Shown here piece by piece: positions 32,439 to 42,625 of a stretch of DNA of 64,000 nucleotides. The stretch lies in assembly GCA_963693085.1 (NCBI GenBank), contig OY856412.1:1406766694-1406830693 (forward strand), in the 5' to 3' direction. The first letter of the stretch is position 1. Each line of letters begins with the position of its first letter. The notes beneath the pieces were generated by a model. It made no database searches, was not told the DNA's origin, and worked only from the letters and a program-made list of their open reading frames with translations. The stretch comes from Alisma plantago-aquatica (lineage: Eukaryota; Streptophyta; Magnoliopsida; Alismatales; Alismataceae). The position numbers and the translations under genes are program-made.

Positions 32439-35400
32439 TGTGACGTCCCCAAATTTTCTAAAACTTAATCTAATGTGTGACATCCAAATTGAAACTTCAC
32501 CTCAGTGAGAATCACAATTTAAACACCCCACACTAGGCTAAGAAGAAGAAAATCATAGGAAGTCATAAGGAAACAAACGGTAGCACATGCACATGAACAA
32601 TAATAAAACCATACACACATGTTCACCATTCAACATATAATAACAACATGAATTGTTACAACATTTGATATTACATATTGAACAGCAAACTTCTACATAT
32701 ACATGTACTACTACTAAACTACAAGATCTTAAGACAACATGTCCACTTGTACATCAGCTCGCCACACAACTCTCACTATCCTGGATCTTCAAGATCATAT
32801 GTCCACAACCTAAACAAAAGATTACATGCGGTACATGTCAGCACAATATTCAAGAATATTGTACTGAGTACGCCTACGTGTCTTTTATATACCTCTCATC
32901 ATATCTTGGCAATAAGATAAAACCAATATACTTGGCAGTAACAGAAAAATATAAGAAAAGTGTATACTTGCACAAAGATGTTCATTAACAAAAACAACAC
33001 ATGTTTTAAGCATAATTTCCATTATATCATCTATGCATTTACTACCTGAGAGTTGAATGCATTAAGGCCTTTATGATCACTACCAAAGAGTTGGATCATA
33101 TGTACAATGTGACCACTACCAAAGAGTTGGGTCCAAGCACACTACCAAAGAGTTGGTGTTTCCATATGTACAACGTGACCACTACCAAAGGGTTTGGTCA
33201 CTTAAAAGCACACTGCCATAGAGTTGGTGCTTTCATATAATGGATATATTATGTTTGATGTGTTCATAGCAATATGTATGGAAATTCAAGCAACATATCA
33301 TACAAGAAAATCATTTCAATCAAGACCATATGCCAAGTCTTTACTACCATATAACACAAGGATAACATATAATAAGACAAGCAAGAGGTAATGACGTACC
33401 TTGATCAAGAGAAACCTAATCACATATTCCTCATGTCATCTATATCCTTGGTCAACCCTGATTAAGACAAGATCACATACTATCATTAGGCTCTCATTTT
33501 CTTACATCTCATTGTAACCCTAATTACGCCCATATAAGGGTTTAGCTTAGTTCATTAGGATATGTGCATCATTACTTGCATTCTTATCTTAGATTTATCT
33601 TACTGATGTCATATTCTAGATTATAGTTCATTTACTGACAATTGTGTTTCATGTAATGATTTGCACATATTAACCATAGGTTGCATGCATAATACAAAAT
33701 AAGGTTTCATCCCACGTATTAAGGGTCATCTTCATGTAACATGAATTTCGTGCATAAAACTGATCTCAAGTTTACATATTATTTTCCTATTACTGATATG
33801 ATAGTTTTCTGTGATTTTCATCATTTATTGAGCATGCATGTATTTATTGCATTTTATTAAGGGTTATTAGCCCTAATTGGCCATATGAGGTATTTTATAT
33901 AATCTCATGCATCAACATTATAATCTCTAATTTCATATACATTATGAACATGATTATAGATTCAGTAACATATTCTCATAATTTTAGGCCATCATTTGTT
34001 ATTTATAACAAATGATATAAGCAATATGCATCTTACTTAAAATTCCTGAAATTCGTGCATCAAAATCCTGATATCATGATTGTATCTTGTTCTAATAATT
34101 TTTCTGAGCATTTTGATACCTTGTTTGTAATTTTCTGATAAACAAGCTGAATTCTATGAATTAAACAAGATCTGGACATTATTTGGATTTCTTACCTTTT
34201 TAGGCCAATGAGAGCCCGCCACGTGGACACTTAGGGTTGTGGCTCCTTTGCTTGGTCTTACTAGAGTCCAGACGGTTCAGGGTTGGTTTGAACTGGGTCT
34301 GCCTCCTCAATTTTCCTGTCCACACGAAATTGGCCTGCAACTGAACCAGCGCTCCCTTTCTTTCATTCTCACCAGCGTGCGTGAGAGCTGGTCTCCGCGC
34401 TCATCCGCCGCCGCATGGCTTCTGCCAGCTTCCCCAACATCAGTGATGTAGGTGTCTCCTCTGACGATCTCCTCCCTTCCATCTCCAACAGCTTCATAGT
34501 AGCAGCACCAGCCCCATATCTCTGTCTATGTTGGCTCGCCGCCGTGGATTGCTACTGAAGGCTCCTCCTCCGTATCCAAGGCTCAGGCGCCGCCACCATG
34601 GGACTCTGCTCTGGCTTGCTATGGGTAGTGATTTCCTGCTCCTTGTGAGTCCCCCCACCTGGCCGTCGTCACTCGGGACCTGACGCCTGCATTCTCTGCC
34701 TGCTCTGTGCTGCTGTGCGTTCAGATGTCTATGGTTTGGGGAGCTCGTCGCACTGGAAAAGACTGCGGCGGAGAAGAGAGGGCAACAAGACGTCTGCTTG
34801 TCCTCTCGCATGATTATGTTGAGTAGAACGATCGTAAGGCAGCAAGGAATCAGTGTCCAACCTCCATATGTGTTGGAAAGGACCCATGGACGACCTTCAA
34901 ACTGCATCTTCTTCGTCGATACCTCAACCTCACTGCTCAGCACCACCACCTCATCAATGCCGGAAAGCATGTCGGATCAACCCCCATGTTTCCCATCTTT
35001 AGTTTCCCCTACCTAGATCCTTCTTGTACCCCATCTACCTCTGACTTCATGTTCCCTCATTAGTCTGCTCGCTGCGAAGGAGAAGCAGTGAGAGATGGGG
35101 ACTCGCTCTCTCTCTATACTTCACCAAAAACTATGTTATCTAGGCCAAGACGGAAGTGCTCAAAAAGGCGAGGCCAACCGCCCAGTCTCCCGCTCCATTC
35201 ATCCCATGATTGGAGATCGTGGTAGTGCAGACGGGCGATGGGTTCCTTGCTCCTTGACCTGGAACGGTTTGGGGGTAGGGAATAGTTCAGCGTCGTCAGA
35301 TCCTTTTCTTAGTGTGCTGGATCTTGTCTCGGCTAGTCGATCAGTGGCTCATATATGCCACCGATTACAGCCATATAGCTAAACTATGTGTAATTCCTCC

Positions 35401-35707
35401 ATTAAGCAAAGCTTACGCTATATATGTTACACTTAGGTCTAGTCATTTATCACATTATTTCAAATATTCCGACTTAAATAGATTTTTCTAGGAACCTCAT
35501 TTAGTCATGTAAATTGAACCATGGCTTAATCATCATCATAACTACTACTATTAAATTTTAGCTCCAATTTACTACTATTTGACCAATCACAACTTAATCC
35601 AAAATGGTACATGATTAGGGTCATTAGTCATAATCTTAACATCATATGACTCTTCAGCTTTAATCAAAAAGAGATATTCAAGAACATCCCAAGTTCACTC
35701 TATCACA
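32439..35707 (-). mobile_element. E2 LTR B (5' LTR)
   Basis: The LTR is 3269 bp with intact TG...CA ends (TGTGACGTCC...CTATCACA). It is colinear with LTR A with scattered substitutions. It contains the CCAAAGAGTTGG repeat (33079-33231) and the GC-rich leader (about 34215-35110). Confidence 0.9.
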
Positions 35708-35712
35708 CGGGC
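35708..35712. repeat. E2 target-site duplication, right copy (CGGGC)
   Basis: Identical to 8102-8106. The E1 coding region resumes directly after it. Confidence 0.9.
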
Positions 35713-35807
35713 TGCTCAAGAAATTTCCCATTCCTTAGAACTTTCACAGCACTTCCTTGATCATGGTGGAGAGGGTGCTCATGGTGGAGAGGGGGAGCTA
35801 GTTGTGG

Positions 35808-37040
35808 CTATGGAGGAGGTGGAGGTGACACTTGGTGTTGAAATTGAGGTGGAGGGGAGAATTGAGTTTGGAAGGTGAATTGTTTGGAAAATGGTGGTGA
35901 TGGAGGTGGAGGTGGAGGTGGAGTATAAGGCTTAGAATCACCTTGAAAATGGTATATGGGTTGTACTTGCATGGGACGCGAACTATAGAAAACTTGAGAA
36001 GAGGGCATGTGTCCACTTGCTTCATGATAGCTCATGATGGGTTTTGAAGAAAACTTTTCTTCTTGGAGAGCAGTTATGGATGATAGCTTCTCTACCTTCT
36101 CTTCTAGCCTTGTAACATCTTTTTGAACATCATCAAATATTTTCAATCTAGAGAGAACCTCTTCCTCAAACCTTGAGATATATTTTGGACTTTGTGTCTC
36201 TTAATATCTATAAGAGTGAGGTGTCTTCTTTTCCTCACCATAGAACTCAATAGAATTGACCAGGTGGCAAGGAACATTTGTCACCTGGTTCTTCATGAAG
36301 CTCACCATGTCACCAAGAATCTTCATCACTTGTGGGCTTGAGTCATTATGAGTAGGAGGTGTCACACCAAAGGCATATCCCCCATCATTCATCATGCTAG
36401 AATCTCAAATCATTGACCCTTCAGCCAACTTCTCAAACAAAGGCCATATCTCCTCAGGTGGCCTAGACATGAAAACTCCTCCACAAGAAGAACCCACTGT
36501 GTCTTAGTTCTTTAGAGATAAACCAGAGTATAATGATTGAACTAGCTGCCACAAAGGGATCTCATGGTGCACACACTCTCTCAAAAGCTTCTTAAATCTT
36601 TCACATGCATTATGAAACTTCTCATTGCCCATTTGGCTAAAACTTGTCACGGCATGCCGCATTTGTGTTAACCTTATTATAGAGTAGAATTATATCAAGA
36701 AGGCATTCTTCATTGTTTCCCAACTCATGATGTCCCTTCTTGAGTCATACCAATCTTTGCCTCCATCTTTGAGGGAGAAAGAGAACAAGGTCAACCAGAT
36801 TGTATCATCACTAGCCGTCAGCGTCCTGAAGGTGGAGCATACTTCAAGAAAGGAGTCCAAGTGCTTGTAGGGGTTCTCACTCTCCAAGCCATAGAAGATG
36901 AGAAGGAGCCCAAGAAGACCTGGAGGGATAGAGAATTGCACCCCTGGCATTTGATCAACCCAGCTAGCAATTGGTGATTTGTAGTTGCTAGGCATGAAGT
37001 AGTCTTGAAGCGGATTGTGGGGTGCATTTTGACCTTCCAT
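35808..37040 (-). pseudogene. E1 gag
   Basis: ATG at 37040 (MEGQNAPHNPLQDYF), about 180 bases after the PBS. Landmarks are GVQFSIPPGLLGLLLIFYGL, PYKHLDSFLEVCSTFR, SFSLKDGGKDWYDS and ACERFKKLLRECVHHEIPLW, then a spacer helix (VQKDVTRLEEKVEKLSS) and a proline-rich C-terminus. These follow the Athila gag order (related to KELLRKCPHH in E3). In-frame stops occur at 36690, near 36505, near 36405 and at 36201. I see no zinc knuckle in the remaining part. E2 is inserted downstream of this frame. Confidence 0.8.
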
Positions 37041-37213
37041 CTTGTCTTCCCCCGAATGGATTGTCACATGTACAAAGAACAACCAAACAAAATAAACTAA
37101 GTTAGTAAACCAATATACACAAAGAATGCAAAGAATAATGAATAAAGAATAGCAATGATGAGGGCAGTAGGAAAAGATCAAAGCAAAACTTGCTAGCTAG
37201 GCTAAGCACCTTT

Positions 37214-37232
37214 CTCCCTGGCAACAGTGCCA
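37214..37232 (-). other. E1 primer-binding site (tRNA-Asp-like)
   Basis: TGGCACTGTTGCCAGGGAG on the minus strand lies seven bases inside the 5' LTR. It is nearly the same site as in E3, as expected for the same lineage. Confidence 0.8.
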
Positions 37233-37239
37233 GAAAGCT

Positions 37240-39543
37240 TGGTGCGCCTCGCCAATGGTGTTACATACTACATAATTGACTTAAGTAGATGCAACCCCAC
37301 AAATAGGGAACACACGAGTGAATTTACTTTTAAAATTTATAAATACTTAACACAATCTCAAAAACTAAAGCACTACACCCGCAAGCGCACGGGGTCATGT
37401 TGTAGTATAGGAGGATGGTAAGTATAGGGTCGATCCACAGGGAGAAAAGGGGGCACTAGAGCTAGGTTGGTTTTTCTAGGTTCCTACTGTGGAGACTAGG
37501 GTTAAGGATTTAAAGGGTTTTTTTATTGTTAAACTATGATGAGCAAGAAAGCAATTAAAGATGAGAATGAAATCTAAGTTGACCCTAGACTAGATTAAGG
37601 CTAATTAAGCAAGAAAAGACTAAGCTAGATATGAAAAGGCAATTCACACTAAGGCATGCAAGAAGAACAAGAGAGCAATTAAAGAGCTAAACTAGCAAGA
37701 ACAAGGCAAAAACAAGGCAAGAAGCTAACTAAGCAAGAAGACAGCTAACTAAGCTAACACTAGCTAAGCAGGATGAAAACTAGGGTTTTAAAGCAATTAA
37801 TGAAGATGTGGGTTTTTTAGAATGAACATTATGATTCCATTTAGATTATCCAAACCAAACAATAAGTAGAGTCTAATGAATTAACCTAAGCTACTAATTG
37901 GCCATGGATATGCTACGTTGTGTCTAGGGGAACTAGTCCCTAACACTCCCTACTATCCTTGCGAGGCTCAATTGGGTTAGGGATTAGGTTCAATTCAATT
38001 AGAGTCCATTCAAGTCTAGGTTTCTATATTAGACATTCCTAGGGTAATTAGGGGTCGAGGGTAGTAATGGGGAGGTGAAATTAGGGTTTTGGACCACAAT
38101 TCCCCCACATTCTAGCCTTGGGAAGGCTCCATGCTAATTGCACTAGAATCACCTAATCTAGCTACTTAGATCTCTCACTTAGGCTCAGGGAAATTGATTA
38201 GGATGTAAGAAGATGGGAGGTTGCCTAGGGATCCAAGAATTGGACATAGGGGCAAATCCCAAAATTCACATGTATAAGCAATTTCCCTAAATTCCTAGGT
38301 GATTTCACACACAAACCAACAAGAAATTCATGGAGAATAAGATGAAAATTGAACATAATCATTAGCAAATGGAATTACAAAGTTTACATGTCATTTTCCC
38401 TCAACATGGTATCAAAGTAAAATTTTACACCCCCAAACAGTCCACCCAAGGGGGCCTAGCTACTCATGGAAATAGAAAATACAAAAAGAAAGGAGAAAGA
38501 GGTAGAAAAATCCATGGAGCTCCGTGTAGATGGAGCATTTCTCCTCTCTAGCTACTACAAGACATAATCCTCTCTCCTCCAAGGTGCAAGGGTGTGGAAT
38601 GAAGGGGATTATGGGTAGAAACTAGGATAAACTAGTGTTTTGGTGGTGGAAATGGTGAAATGGAGTGGAATGGAGGTGGAAATGAAGTGGAATGGCTAAG
38701 GGGTGAAAATGGGGAGCTAGGAGGTGGTGGAAGGTAGCTGTCCTCATGCTAGAGCTTCCATCTAGGTATATATAGGTGTAGGGGAAGCACTAGGTCAAGT
38801 AGGAGTAGTATGGGAAAAATAGTGTTGAAGTAGCGAGGTTTTGTTAGTAGCATGGCCATGGTGGGTAGGGGTGAGCACGATCATGGTGGGCTAGAATGAT
38901 CGTGTGAATTAAAATGTGAAAATCACGGGGAATAGGTCACTTTTGTACTGAAACTGGCACGGTCGTGGTGGTCACCACGGCCATGGTGGGGTAAGGGTAG
39001 CACCACGGCCATAGTGGCTTGAAGTGTTCAAGTCATTCTCTGCTCCACGGTCATTATGCCTCTATTATAGCATGGTCGTGCTAGGTGGCACGACCGTTCT
39101 GGGTCAGTTCACCATGGTCGTTCTATATGGCATGACTATGGTGATTCTAGCTTCAATTGAGGATGACTATGTTGATTTGCAAGTGACCTAGCACGGTCAT
39201 TCTATGGTACCATAGCCATGTTGGGTTCTGGATCAGCACTTTGACTTAATTCTTTGAATTTTCTTGGGCATCTTTGCTTCAATGGATCTTTGGCCACTAG
39301 GGGTAGGTTGAGGGAGCATCGGGCTTCACTTTGGGTCTCTCTAAGGGTAGAGAAACCCTAGGATCACTCCTCTCTCTCTTCCATCAAGTGTGGTCCAAAT
39401 GCTTGAAAAACATGCAAATAATGTCCATAAGTGCATTTTACACAAATATGCATATTGAGAGAAATAACATGTAATCTGACAGGTATATATGTGATTGAAA
39501 TGCAAAATGACACAAGATGAAGCCCTAAAATAGGGCTGAATCA
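37240..39543 (-). mobile_element. E1 5' LTR
   Basis: The LTR is 2304 bp, colinear with 465-2814. It has the motif array (38850-39230) and TATA box (38764-38776). Differences from the 3' LTR are more frequent than between the E2 or E3 LTR pairs, in line with E1 being the older insertion. Confidence 0.85.
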
Positions 39544-39548
39544 TTATA
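39544..39548. repeat. E1 target-site duplication, right copy
   Basis: TTATA, against TTAGA at 460-464. Confidence 0.55.
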
Positions 39549-39932
39549 TTCTAATCAACTAATTCTAGGGTTTCACTATCCATACTTCAGAGAATTCTTC
39601 ATTGTGACTTAGTTCAAGAAATCTTCAATGAAATCCAAAAAAAATTTGTACATATAGTAGTATAATTTAAAATATATATTTGGTGATGAAATCAATTCAA
39701 GATAAAACAAAATATGGATCCAAAATCAATTGCGGAAACCAAGTCACAATTTTTCCATATTAAGACCTCGTTAAACTACTACTTCCTCATGACCTAGTCA
39801 AATCCTCAAATCAAACCTTATTGTATTCTAGGGTGAACATCTCATTTAGAGGTAACTTAGCAAAGTTAAGGGTTCTACTAGGGAGACAAAATTGAAATAG
39901 TCAGATTCTAACTACCATGGGCTCTGATACCA
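39549..39932 (-). mobile_element. E0 internal region, PBS side (non-coding), with PBS at 39919-39932
   Basis: The minus strand starts at the 5' LTR with TGGTATCAGAGCCC (39919-39932), an initiator tRNA-Met PBS directly abutting the LTR. The remaining 370 bases have no coding capacity. Together with 131-464, the complete E0 internal region is only about 0.72 kb. Confidence 0.8.
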
Positions 39933-40433
39933 TGTTGTAAAGAAGTGAAACCACCTCTCTACTAAAAATTTTAAGAATAGAACCTCCAGTCCAAACACAC
40001 TTCAAAGGTATGCTTGGAGTGGGTGTAAAATTTTCAAATCTTTATTAATGGTATACAAAACAACCAAAGTATAGCAGCGGAATAGAACCATTGACTATAT
40101 TCAATTTCTCATAAGGTTACTAAAGAACATCTTAACTTACATGTAAGGGTACATCATAAGGATCCAGTTAGAGGGAAATTTAAACCACATCAAGATTGTC
40201 TCCAAGCTTTAACTCCTTAAGCTAGGTCAAAAACTTTATGCCATGTCCACCATATCCTTCACCTAGGGTTGGAAGCATACCTCAGCAAGAAGAGAAAAAT
40301 AGATGACGTCAACAAAGGCTGGTATGTGCATACTAAAAAGTAAACTGATCAATATATGAAATAAGGACATCAAATAAAGTGAAGCTTCCCATAGAAAAGA
40401 AAAGTACCACCCAAGTGGGTATCAAGAGAAAAA
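39933..40433 (-). mobile_element. E0 5' LTR, first segment
   Basis: It starts TGTTGTAAAG next to the PBS (the ...ACA end in minus orientation) and is interrupted at about 40434 by E5. The other segment is 50053-52669. Confidence 0.7.
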
Positions 40434-40846
40434 ATCAGTTTTCATTATGAGATGTGATGATTTTAACAGTTAAATTGCACGATTTTAATTTAGTACCAGA
40501 TTGACATGTATTCTGTTTATTTAAGCATTTTAATTTGTCTACATGTATAGTATAATAATTTCTTGGTAATTACCATAAATTGAGATACTGTTATAACAGT
40601 TCTGGAAAGATAATGTTTTGTGGGTTGATCTGGGATCAGATCAGATGTGTCCTAGGTTAAGGGACCTATGTGGATGGTTGATCAGAGGATCAAGAAACTC
40701 ACGAATTGTGAGGTACCATTAGTGATAGTTTTGTGGAGAAATCTTAACCTAAAGGAAGGCACGTGGAAACATGAGTCAGGAATGAATGACAAGTTTCCTT
40801 TCTCTTTTAGGAATTTCGGGATGAAATTCTTTTAAGGGGAAAAGGT
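40434..40846 (+). mobile_element. E5 truncated upstream internal segment with PPT
   Basis: It contains GGGATGAAATTCTTTTAAGG followed by GGAAAAGG directly before the LTR. This is the pol-end/PPT motif of Tekay/Del elements. The left breakpoint is at 40434 within a few bases. Confidence 0.75.
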
Positions 40847-41849
40847 TGTTATGACCCACTCCACGATTAACTAATAAATACCTCGAATTACGTGAAACAC
40901 CCCAATTAGTGTTGAACATCAAATTAAAATATCATGGTTAATCAAATAAGTTAAAATGTGAATCAATAGTTGAGTTTGAAGCATCTGAGGTAATTAATGT
41001 TAATGGCTATGATGATCGTTAGGATAATTAAGTTGAGTTGAGTACTCACTATTGCAATTAGTGATTTGACCTGTTGTGACAAGCTAGTTAACATAATTTT
41101 ATGCCCTGGGATGATAGAGAATCTCGTGCTTGAGAGTTTGCAAGAAGAATCATTTGAATCCGACTTTCAGGTCATGAGTTATGAGTTTTTGGAGCTTTGA
41201 GGGACTAGATTGTAATTTTGGATAGTTGGTGGGCAATTTGCATTTCGCCCCCTAGCCCTTTCTCGCTTATCTTCCTTCTTCAGCGATCGGTTACAGGAAC
41301 CGACTAAACACCCCGATAGAACAGGAGCAGGAGGCCACACCTAGGGCCGGAGTGGCGATTCAGGGCGATTCAGCTAACCATCGAGCTCTGCCCACTCCTC
41401 TCCTTCTTTTCTTCCTCGTCCTCCACACCCTAGTGCTGCCCAGCCGCGCCCCTACCTGCCTCAACCCGTAGGAGAAGCCATGGGCGGTCGGCCAGCAGCT
41501 GCAGCTGCGCGAGCCAGCGGCTGGGGCCCCTCTTGGGCATAGCCATCACTCTAAAAACGACCGCCTTGAGTCCGGCCTTGAGGCCTAGGTGCAAATCCGT
41601 AGCCCCCAATGTTGATTTAGCTCCTAGCCGAGCTTGTTTCTGACCTGTACGTGGAGCTGCTACTACTTGCGGCAGCAGGTCCGACCAGGGGCATCAAGGA
41701 CGCGAGCTAGCACTCCAAAATGATGCCGTCAGACATGTCTGGAGGTCCAGATCAGGGACCCGTAGCCCTAGCTGCGTCTAGAACCAAGTAGAACCCTCTC
41801 CTTCAACCGTTCCTTTGCAACAGGTTCGTTTTAGTTTCCAGTCAGTGCG

Positions 41850-42050
41850 TCGTTCAGCCGAGTTGCATATGATTCGCCGAGTTCCTTTATTAGGATTAAC
41901 GAGCAGTGTTTTGATCGGCCGAATTGGGCATGATTCGGCCGAGTTTCCCTTTATAGGAAATCAATCAGGGTTTGGATCGGCCGAGTTGCTGGTGGATTGG
42001 TCGAGTTGTCAGCCGATCGGCCGAGTTCTCAGTTTGGTCGGCCAAGTTCC
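41850..42050. repeat. E5 LTR array of TCGGCCGAGTT motifs
   Basis: The motif recurs about nine times at irregular spacing. The other LTR has it at 48389-48595, mostly better preserved. Two inverted pairs of it lie in the internal region near 44634-44662 and 44817-44845. Confidence 0.8.
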
Positions 42051-42469
42051 AGAAGTGTGAGTAGTAGTTCATTCAGTAATCATTATTTAACTCAATTTAA
42101 ATGTATTATTGCTTCTGTATCAGTTAGTATAACTTCTAAGCAGTGTAGTACATACAATAGAGTATGTTAGTTTCATTGGAGCTTGAAATACTTAATATGC
42201 TTAGTGAAAAATGATGAAATTTCCTGTATTATAGTTGCAATGTATGTGCTGATATAAAAATAGATGTTTAGCATTGAATGTGGATAAATGATATTGAATC
42301 ATATTTAATGATGATAATGGATTTATATTTGCTTCATGTGTTATTTAGATTGTGCAATATGCTTGAAATGTGATATTCCTGTTTAAATGTTTATTTGTTA
42401 ATTAATTAATAGACCTAGATGCCCTAACACTGTAGAACCCCTTAGACGGGTCTGCAACTTTGGGGTGAA

Positions 42470-42625
42470 ACTCGTGTTGCAACATCATCCGTGCTTGTGT
42501 CGCGGACAAACAAGGAAACAGAGGCAGTGTCCAACAACAATCGTGCTTGTGTCACGATGGCACTGCGATAACAAAAGAAAACACGGTTATCTAACACCAT
42601 TCGTGCTTGTGTCGCGAAGGTAACC
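42470..42625. repeat. E5 LTR threefold ~60-bp repeat
   Basis: Three units each contain TCGTGCTTGTGTCGCG followed by a variable tail (ACAAACAAGGAAACA and similar). The second LTR keeps the same three units at about 49010-49160. Confidence 0.75.

Larger units (their letters stand above)
8107..35707 (-). mobile_element. E2: non-coding LARD-like Ty3/gypsy element with three LTR copies, hosting E3
   Basis: E2 is flanked by a perfect 5-bp TSD. On the plus strand it reads LTR A (8107-11382), internal copy a (11383-12759), the E3 insertion, a 412-bp LTR fragment (29731-30142), internal copy b (30143-32438) and LTR B (32439-35707). The doubled internal region shows that it was once a tandem LTR-int-LTR-int-LTR array. 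The longest internal stretch (2.3 kb) has no gag or pol. PBS and PPT face the minus strand. The PPT motif with GAGGACGAAATTTCTTTTAAG ties it to Tekay/Del-type chromoviruses, which probably mobilised it. Confidence 0.85.
465..39543 (-). mobile_element. E1: Athila-like Ty3/gypsy element, minus strand, hosting E2 and E3
   Basis: E1 is bounded by two LTRs of about 2.3 kb (465-2814 and 37240-39543) and a near-perfect 5-bp TSD. Without the nested E2 it would be about 11.5 kb. On the minus strand it runs PBS, gag, protease, a short post-integrase remnant, a motif array, an Athila-type extra ORF, a 3' non-coding tract with several PPT-like sites, and the 3' LTR. Reverse transcriptase, RNase H and integrase are missing, because protease is followed within about 0.3 kb by sequence that normally lies after integrase. 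It could therefore only have moved with help from an intact relative. The assignment to Athila rests on the tRNA-Asp-like PBS, the protease and gag sequence, and the extra ORF. Confidence 0.85.

Noticed and set aside
40434..40846. Treating 40434 as the start of the E5 LTR (giving a 3.1-kb LTR)
   Set aside because: The segment ends with the pol-end/PPT motif directly before TGTTATGACC, so it is internal 3' sequence, and the LTR starts at 40847.
41815..42060. 81-codon frame in the E5 LTR
   Set aside because: It follows the TCGGCCGAGTT repeats and is not kept open in the second LTR.
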